DNA of 5,632 nt from Lautropia sp. (lineage in GTDB: Bacteria > Pseudomonadota > Gammaproteobacteria > Burkholderiales > Burkholderiaceae_E), in NCBI GenBank assembly GCA_013813615.1, contig JACCRJ010000272.1, positions 1 through 5,632 on the forward strand. Direction: 5' to 3'. The position numbers and the translations under genes were made by a program. Under the pieces are notes generated by a model that saw nothing but the letters and a program-made list of their open reading frames with translations, was not told the DNA's origin and ran no database searches. Below are positions 1 to 5,632 of this stretch, piece by piece. Each line of letters opens with the position of its first letter. Positions within the stretch are counted from its first letter, which is position 1.

Positions 1-234
1 GTGCTGATCGCGCAAGCCTACAGCACCACGCAGCAGCAACGTGGCGCGGGAGACGCGACGGCGACCCGCATCTATGCCGAAGCCTTCGGCAAGGATGCCG
101 AGTTTGCCAGCTTCTACCGCAGCCTCGAGGCCTACCGCGGCTCGTTCAACAGCCGCAGCGACGTGCTGGTGCTGGATCCCTCCACGGACTTCTTCAAGTA
201 CTTCCGCGGAGCGCCGGGCGCCGCCGGCAAGTGA
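1..234 (+). CDS. hflC: HflC protease modulator, C-terminal end (5' truncated by window)
   Basis: This is the last 77 codons of a gene that begins before the window; the GTG at position 1 is only the first codon visible, not a supported start. The segment reads as the conserved HflC tail: a Gly-Asp-Ala-x-Ala-x-x-Ile-Tyr-Ala stretch (residues about 17-26 of the visible part), then FYRSLEAYRGSF and a VLVLDPSTDFFKYF block before a short Gly/Ala-rich end. HflC is a single-pass inner-membrane SPFH/band-7 protein that forms a complex with HflK and modulates the FtsH protease. The SPFH domain itself and the membrane anchor lie upstream, outside the window. The stop codon overlaps the next possible start (GTGA at 231-234), suggesting translational coupling. 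Identity rests on the tail motif and on the downstream order DUF2065-hisZ-purA, which commonly follows hflKC in Betaproteobacteria. Confidence 0.9.
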   Translation: MLIAQAYSTTQQQRGAGDATATRIYAEAFGKDAEFASFYRSLEAYRGSFNSRSDVLVLDPSTDFFKYFRGAPGAAGK

Positions 235-479
235 GCCGGGTCACGGCGGCAACTTCGGCAGCCGGTGCGCAAGCCGACATGGACACGGTGGCAGCTGGCT
301 CGCCCCTGATGCTGGCCCTGGGCCTGGTGCTGATCATCGAGGGGTTGCTGCCGCTCATCTCGCCGCTCTCCTGGCGCGAGGCGATGCGGCGGATGGCGGA
401 TTTCCGGGACGGGCAGATCCGTTTCGTCGGCTTGGGCGCCGTGGTGGCCGGGCTGCTGCTCGTGATGATCGCGGTCTGA
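231..479 (+). CDS. DUF2065 family small inner-membrane protein (YjeT-like)
   Basis: The longest reading is 82 codons from GTG 231, overlapping the hflC stop. The conserved part starts later: a hydrophobic helix (LMLALGLVLIIEGLLPLISP, residues 26-45), a short polar loop with a Trp-Arg-Glu-Ala-Met stretch and an Ile-Arg-x-x-Gly motif, and a second hydrophobic helix (VGLGAVVAGLLLVMIAV) at the C-terminus. Two helices around a basic loop in about 60 residues is the layout of DUF2065, of which E. coli YjeT (about 65 aa) is a member. An internal ATG at 279 (residue 17) would give a 66-aa product nearer the family length, and ATG 309 gives a still shorter one. No strong Shine-Dalgarno site marks any of the three, so the start is unsettled; 279 seems likeliest. 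The function of the family is unknown. Its place directly after hflC is conserved and hints at a membrane quality-control link, which is inference. Confidence 0.85.
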   Translation: MSRVTAATSAAGAQADMDTVAAGSPLMLALGLVLIIEGLLPLISPLSWREAMRRMADFRDGQIRFVGLGAVVAGLLLVMIAV

Positions 480-543
480 CCGTGGCGCGCCGCGCTTCCC
501 GAAACCGCTTGAATCCGGCACCGCAAAGCGGATACTGAGGCCG

Positions 544-3191
<2,648 letters not shown>

Positions 3192-3227
3192 CTGGCCGCC
3201 ACCGCATCCATCAGAACATCGACAGCC

Positions 3228-3743
3228 ATGAAACCCGACATGTCAGACCTGTATGTCACCTGGGACGACTACAACCGTCTGATCGAACGCCTGGCGGTGA
3301 TCGTTCATGATTCGGGATGGCAGTTCGACTCCATCATCTGCCTTGCCCGCGGCGGCCTGCGCGTGGGAGACGCGCTTTCGCGAATCTTCGACAAGCCGCT
3401 CGGCGTGATGACCACCAGCTCTTATCGCGCTTCCGGTGGCACCGTCCAGGGGAACCTGAAGATCGGCAGTCAGATCAGCGCCGCCGAAGAGGTTACTCGC
3501 GGTCGGGTGCTGCTGGCGGACGATCTCGTAGACTCGGGTGACACGCTGCAGGCGGTGCTGCCGGAGTTGCGCCGCCGCTATCCGGCCATGGGTGAAATCC
3601 GCACGGCCGTGCTCTGGTACAAGAGCGTCTCCGTGTGCAGGCCTGACTACTACGCGCAGTTCCTCGAGACGAGCCCCTGGATCCACCAGCCCTTCGAGGC
3701 CTACGAAGGCTGCGACATCGAAACGCTCAGGCAACCGCGCTAG
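3228..3743 (+). CDS. Purine-type phosphoribosyltransferase (PRTase)
   Basis: A 171-aa type I phosphoribosyltransferase. The PRPP-binding signature VLLADDLVDSGDT lies at residues 94-106, with the paired acidic residues Asp98-Asp99 and the phosphate-binding DSGDT loop. Upstream, IICLARGGLRVGDALS (36-51) is the beta-strand and Arg-Gly-Gly pyrophosphate loop region, and YRASGGTVQGNLKIG (66-80) fits the flexible hood. The C-terminal ETSPWIHQPFE (147-157), with Trp stacking and Ile/His, resembles xanthine/hypoxanthine-type enzymes. Such enzymes salvage a free purine base with PRPP to give the nucleotide. The substrate (hypoxanthine, guanine or xanthine) cannot be set from sequence, so no symbol is given. 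Its position just after purA fits purine metabolism and recurs in Betaproteobacteria. Starts at ATG 3228 or ATG 3240 are both possible; neither has a clear Shine-Dalgarno site. The 36-bp gap after purA suggests co-transcription. Confidence 0.88.
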   Translation: MKPDMSDLYVTWDDYNRLIERLAVIVHDSGWQFDSIICLARGGLRVGDALSRIFDKPLGVMTTSSYRASGGTVQGNLKIGSQISAAEEVTRGRVLLADDLVDSGDTLQAVLPELRRRYPAMGEIRTAVLWYKSVSVCRPDYYAQFLETSPWIHQPFEAYEGCDIETLRQPR

Positions 3744-3777
3744 CTGCAGTTGCCACGGTGCCCCTGATGCTCTGCTC

Positions 3778-5244
3778 TCAGCCGAGCGGTACCGGGACGA
3801 AGATCCGCGCCTCGCCCCGCTGTACCAGCAACGCGACGGACTTGCCAGCGTCCTTCAACGCATTCTTCACGTCTTCGACCCTCTTTACCTTCGAGCCGTC
3901 GACCGACAGCAGCACGTCTCCGGGACGTACGCCGGCGGCGGCCGCTGCCCCGGTTGCTTCATGCACCAGCAGGCCTTCATTGGCGGAGGCACCGGTGCCG
4001 GCCTTCGGTTCGATCGGGCCCACCGTCAAGCCGAGCCTCGGGCCGGTCTCGACGCCTTTGGCTTTGGGACCGGCATCGGCGACCTTGTCCATCGCGCCGA
4101 GCGTCGCGGAGACTTGAGAGACCTTGCCCTCACGCCATACTTCAAGCGTGACCTTCTCTCCCGGGGGCAGCATGCCGACGATTGACGCCAGGTCGGCCGC
4201 CGTGACAATCGGCTTGCCGTTGACTTTGCGCACCACGTCACCTGTCTCGAGTCCAGCGCTTTCCGCAGGTCCGCCGCCGGCAACCGAGGTGATGGCTGCG
4301 CCCTCTGGCGTTTTGAGGCCGAAGGCATCCGCCAGAGCCTGGTCGACTTCCTGGATGCCAACGCCCAACCGGCCATGCTGCACGCCTCCCGTGGCCACGA
4401 TCTGATCCTTCACCCGCATCGCCAGATCGATCGGAATGGCGAACGAAAGGCCCTGGTAGCCGCCGGTGCGGCTGTAGATCTGCGAGTTGATGCCGACCAC
4501 TTCACCTTGGGAGTTGAACAAAGGCCCGCCGGAGTTGCCCGGGTTTACCGCAACGTCGGTCTGGATGAAAGGAACGTAGCCTGCCCCGGGTATGGTGCGC
4601 TTCTTGGCGCTGACGACGCCGACGGTCGCGCTGTTCTCGAAGCCAAACGGCGAGCCGATCGCAAGAACCCATTCGCCGACGTCGAGATCCTTCACGTCGC
4701 CCAGTTTCACTGCCGGCAGGTTCTTCGCGTCGATTTTCAGGATGGCCACGTCGGTCCTTCGATCGGCGCCGAGGACTTTTGCGCGGAACTCGCGCCGGTC
4801 CGTCAGTTTCACCGTTACCTCACTCGCCCCCTGCACGACATGGGCGTTGGTCACGACCAGCCCATCCTCCGACAGGATGAATCCCGAACCCGTGCCCCGG
4901 GCGGGCATCCGGGGCTCGCCCTGGCCGCGAGGACCGAATTCAAAGGGAAACTCTTCGCCGAATGGGTTGCCCCGGCCGAAAGGATTCCGCCCGAACGGTC
5001 CGTCGCCGCCCCCCTCGTCGGTCGCCTCCTTGGTACCGGAAACGCTGATATTGACGACCGACGGCCCCTGCTGCGCTACGATCTGCTCGAAAGCGGGCCT
5101 GGTGGTCCCACCCGTCGCGCTTGCCGCCGTCCCCGCCGCAGTCGGTGTTGCGACACGGGTCGGCTCCGCCTGCATCGCTGAGGCGGCCCCGATTCCCAGC
5201 ACTCCCGCAGCCGCCAGGGCGGCATAAATACGGTTCAGTTTCAT
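3778..5244 (-). CDS. Periplasmic Do-family serine protease (DegP/DegQ/MucD-like)
   Basis: A 488-aa HtrA-family protease/chaperone that degrades or refolds damaged envelope proteins in the periplasm. Residues 1-23 form a signal peptide (Lys/Arg start, Ala-rich core, cleavage probably after ASA). The trypsin-like domain shows the full triad: His135 in VTNAHVV, Asp165 in RTDVAILKI and Ser238 in NPGNSGGPL. Two PDZ domains follow, at about 287-385 (GRLGVGIQEV to SATLG) and 400-488 (GPRLGLTVGP to the end). The second carries EGLLVHEATGAAAAAGVRPGDVLLSVDG. Residues 77-112 form a Gly/Phe-rich loop with repeated NPFG motifs, matching the LA-loop position of Do proteases. Length and two PDZ domains fit DegP, DegQ or MucD; which one is not decidable here. 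AAAGGAGT (minus strand, 5250-5257) lies 5 nt before the ATG and supports the start. The gene converges on the phosphoribosyltransferase gene and diverges from the small exported-protein gene at 5373. Confidence 0.96.
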   Translation of the reverse strand: MKLNRIYAALAAAGVLGIGAASAMQAEPTRVATPTAAGTAASATGGTTRPAFEQIVAQQGPSVVNISVSGTKEATDEGGGDGPFGRNPFGRGNPFGEEFPFEFGPRGQGEPRMPARGTGSGFILSEDGLVVTNAHVVQGASEVTVKLTDRREFRAKVLGADRRTDVAILKIDAKNLPAVKLGDVKDLDVGEWVLAIGSPFGFENSATVGVVSAKKRTIPGAGYVPFIQTDVAVNPGNSGGPLFNSQGEVVGINSQIYSRTGGYQGLSFAIPIDLAMRVKDQIVATGGVQHGRLGVGIQEVDQALADAFGLKTPEGAAITSVAGGGPAESAGLETGDVVRKVNGKPIVTAADLASIVGMLPPGEKVTLEVWREGKVSQVSATLGAMDKVADAGPKAKGVETGPRLGLTVGPIEPKAGTGASANEGLLVHEATGAAAAAGVRPGDVLLSVDGSKVKRVEDVKNALKDAGKSVALLVQRGEARIFVPVPLG

Positions 5245-5245
5245 T

Positions 5246-5265
5246 GATCACTCCTTTGGTTGATC
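5246..5265 (-). promoter_or_regulatory. Protease-gene Shine-Dalgarno site within a small inverted repeat
   Basis: On the minus strand GATCA (5265-5261) and TGATC (5250-5246) form a perfect 5-bp inverted repeat around a 10-nt loop that holds most of the AAAGGAG ribosome-binding site, ending one base before the start codon of the protease gene. The Shine-Dalgarno site itself is strong. The hairpin is short and weak, so a regulatory role, such as temperature-dependent opening, is only a possibility. Confidence 0.35.
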
Positions 5266-5305
5266 CGCGGCAGGCGCCGCGCACAACGAACTTTCGCCTC
5301 CTTTG

Positions 5306-5322
5306 CTTAAGGGGCGCTTAAG
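5306..5322. promoter_or_regulatory. CTTAAG-N5-CTTAAG direct repeat, candidate response-regulator box
   Basis: Two perfect CTTAAG half-sites (5306-5311 and 5317-5322) are separated by GGGCG, giving an 11-bp period, one helical turn. This matches the known form of PmrA/BasR boxes (YTTAAK-N5-YTTAAK) and of related QseB-type sites of OmpR-family regulators. CTTAAG is self-complementary, so the site reads the same from both strands and could serve either divergent gene. It lies 61 bp before the protease ATG and 50 bp before the ATG of the exported-protein gene. A weak -10-like AATAGC (5330-5335) lies on the plus-strand side only. No regulator gene is in the window. Confidence 0.55.
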
Positions 5323-5342
5323 CACCGGGAATAGCCTTTGCT

Positions 5343-5356
5343 GACCTGTCGAGGTC
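5343..5356 (+). other. Small hairpin in the leader of the exported-protein gene
   Basis: GACCT (5343-5347), loop GTCG, AGGTC (5352-5356) is a perfect 5-bp stem just upstream of the Shine-Dalgarno site. ACCT (5344-5347) could instead pair with AGGT (5366-5369), which overlaps the ribosome-binding site GGAGG (5364-5368). The two pairings exclude one another. Short stems like this occur by chance, so function is not claimed. Confidence 0.25.
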
Positions 5357-5372
5357 CTGCCCGGGAGGTGAC

Positions 5373-5632
5373 ATGAAAGGATTGAAGATTGCGCTTGCGA
5401 TTGGAACGCTGATTACCGTAGTCGAAGGGCGCTCTGCGCAAGCGGTGGAAGGAGTCGATGACAATGAAGCTTCGGTCGCGATCGTTCCTTCCGCCTTCGT
5501 GAAGAACGCCATGCTGGCCACGGGTTGCTGGGCTCGCCTCTACGGCAGGACGAACTTCAGCGGAGATGTCCTGACTGTCGCCGGCCCCGTGGACCTGCCG
5601 AAGGCCGAGTTGCGGCCCGCCTTCCGATGGGG
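5373..5632 (+). CDS. Small exported protein with beta/gamma-crystallin-like motif (3' truncated by window)
   Basis: An open frame of 86 codons plus two bases runs off the window end without a stop. The start ATG is preceded by GGAGG (5364-5368) at 4 nt, a strong ribosome-binding site. Residues 1-24 look like a signal peptide: Lys-rich start, hydrophobic core (IALAIGTLITVV), cleavage probably after AQA (22-24), although Glu18 and Arg20 near the end of the core are slightly unusual. The mature part has TGCWARLYGRTNFSGDVLTVAGPVDLP (50-76), which contains Y-x4-F-x-G (Tyr57, Phe62, Gly64), the first-strand signature of beta/gamma-crystallin Greek-key motifs, followed by a Leu-Thr-Val strand. The family call is tentative because the expected second motif lies beyond the window. 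The likely site is the periplasm or cell surface. It is divergent from a periplasmic protease gene and shares with it a candidate response-regulator box, suggesting an envelope-stress or surface role. Its precise function is unknown. Confidence 0.65.
   Translation, partial: MKGLKIALAIGTLITVVEGRSAQAVEGVDDNEASVAIVPSAFVKNAMLATGCWARLYGRTNFSGDVLTVAGPVDLPKAELRPAFRW

Noticed and set aside
3744..3777. Bidirectional terminator between the convergent phosphoribosyltransferase and protease genes
   Set aside because: The 34-bp gap has no stem of useful length and no T-run on either strand.
4375..5181. Plus-strand open frame of 268 codons opposite the Do protease gene
   Set aside because: The minus-strand protease has a signal peptide, full triad, two PDZ domains and a strong ribosome-binding site; the plus frame has none of these.
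5288..5315. Sigma-E-type promoter (GAACTT at 5288-5293) for an envelope-stress gene
   Set aside because: GAACTT is on the plus strand, pointing away from the protease gene, and no TCTGA-like -10 follows at the right distance.

Overview
This GC-rich window (close to two-thirds G+C by eye) looks like chromosomal DNA of a betaproteobacterium. The left part carries the gene order hflC - DUF2065 - hisZ - purA - phosphoribosyltransferase, all on the plus strand and tightly packed. From general knowledge this order is typical of Burkholderiales, Rhodocyclales and relatives. Protein wording, especially in HisZ and PurA, also fits that group. The genus cannot be fixed from the sequence.

Layout. Positions 1-234 are the 3' end of hflC, a membrane-protease regulator. 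It overlaps a small DUF2065 membrane protein gene (231 or 279 to 479). After a 64-70 bp gap comes hisZ (start 544 or 550, end 1887), whose stop overlaps the purA start (1884-3191) as ATGA. A short gap then leads to a purine-type phosphoribosyltransferase (3228-3743). These genes probably form one transcription unit combining membrane quality control, histidine biosynthesis control and AMP synthesis; the last three all relate to ATP/PRPP/purine use. A minus-strand gene for a periplasmic DegP/DegQ/MucD-type serine protease (3778-5244) converges on this unit with only 34 bp between stops and no obvious terminator. A divergent intergenic region (5245-5372) separates it from a plus-strand gene for a small exported protein with a beta/gamma-crystallin-like motif, cut by the window end.

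Two things stand out. First, hisZ contains about 40 extra codons in the middle of the catalytic-like domain. They consist of six 9-bp tandem repeats encoding (Ile-x-Gly)6, followed at once by a roughly 72-bp palindromic element that keeps the reading frame. It resembles a small mobile or REP-like palindrome that has landed in a conserved gene and is translated. Second, the divergent promoter region carries a perfect CTTAAG-N5-CTTAAG direct repeat, the form expected for a PmrA/QseB-type response regulator. This suggests that the protease gene, the exported crystallin-like gene, or both answer to an envelope two-component system. No RNA genes, CRISPR arrays, complete insertion sequences or phage genes were seen, and no gene-free stretch exceeds 300 bases.
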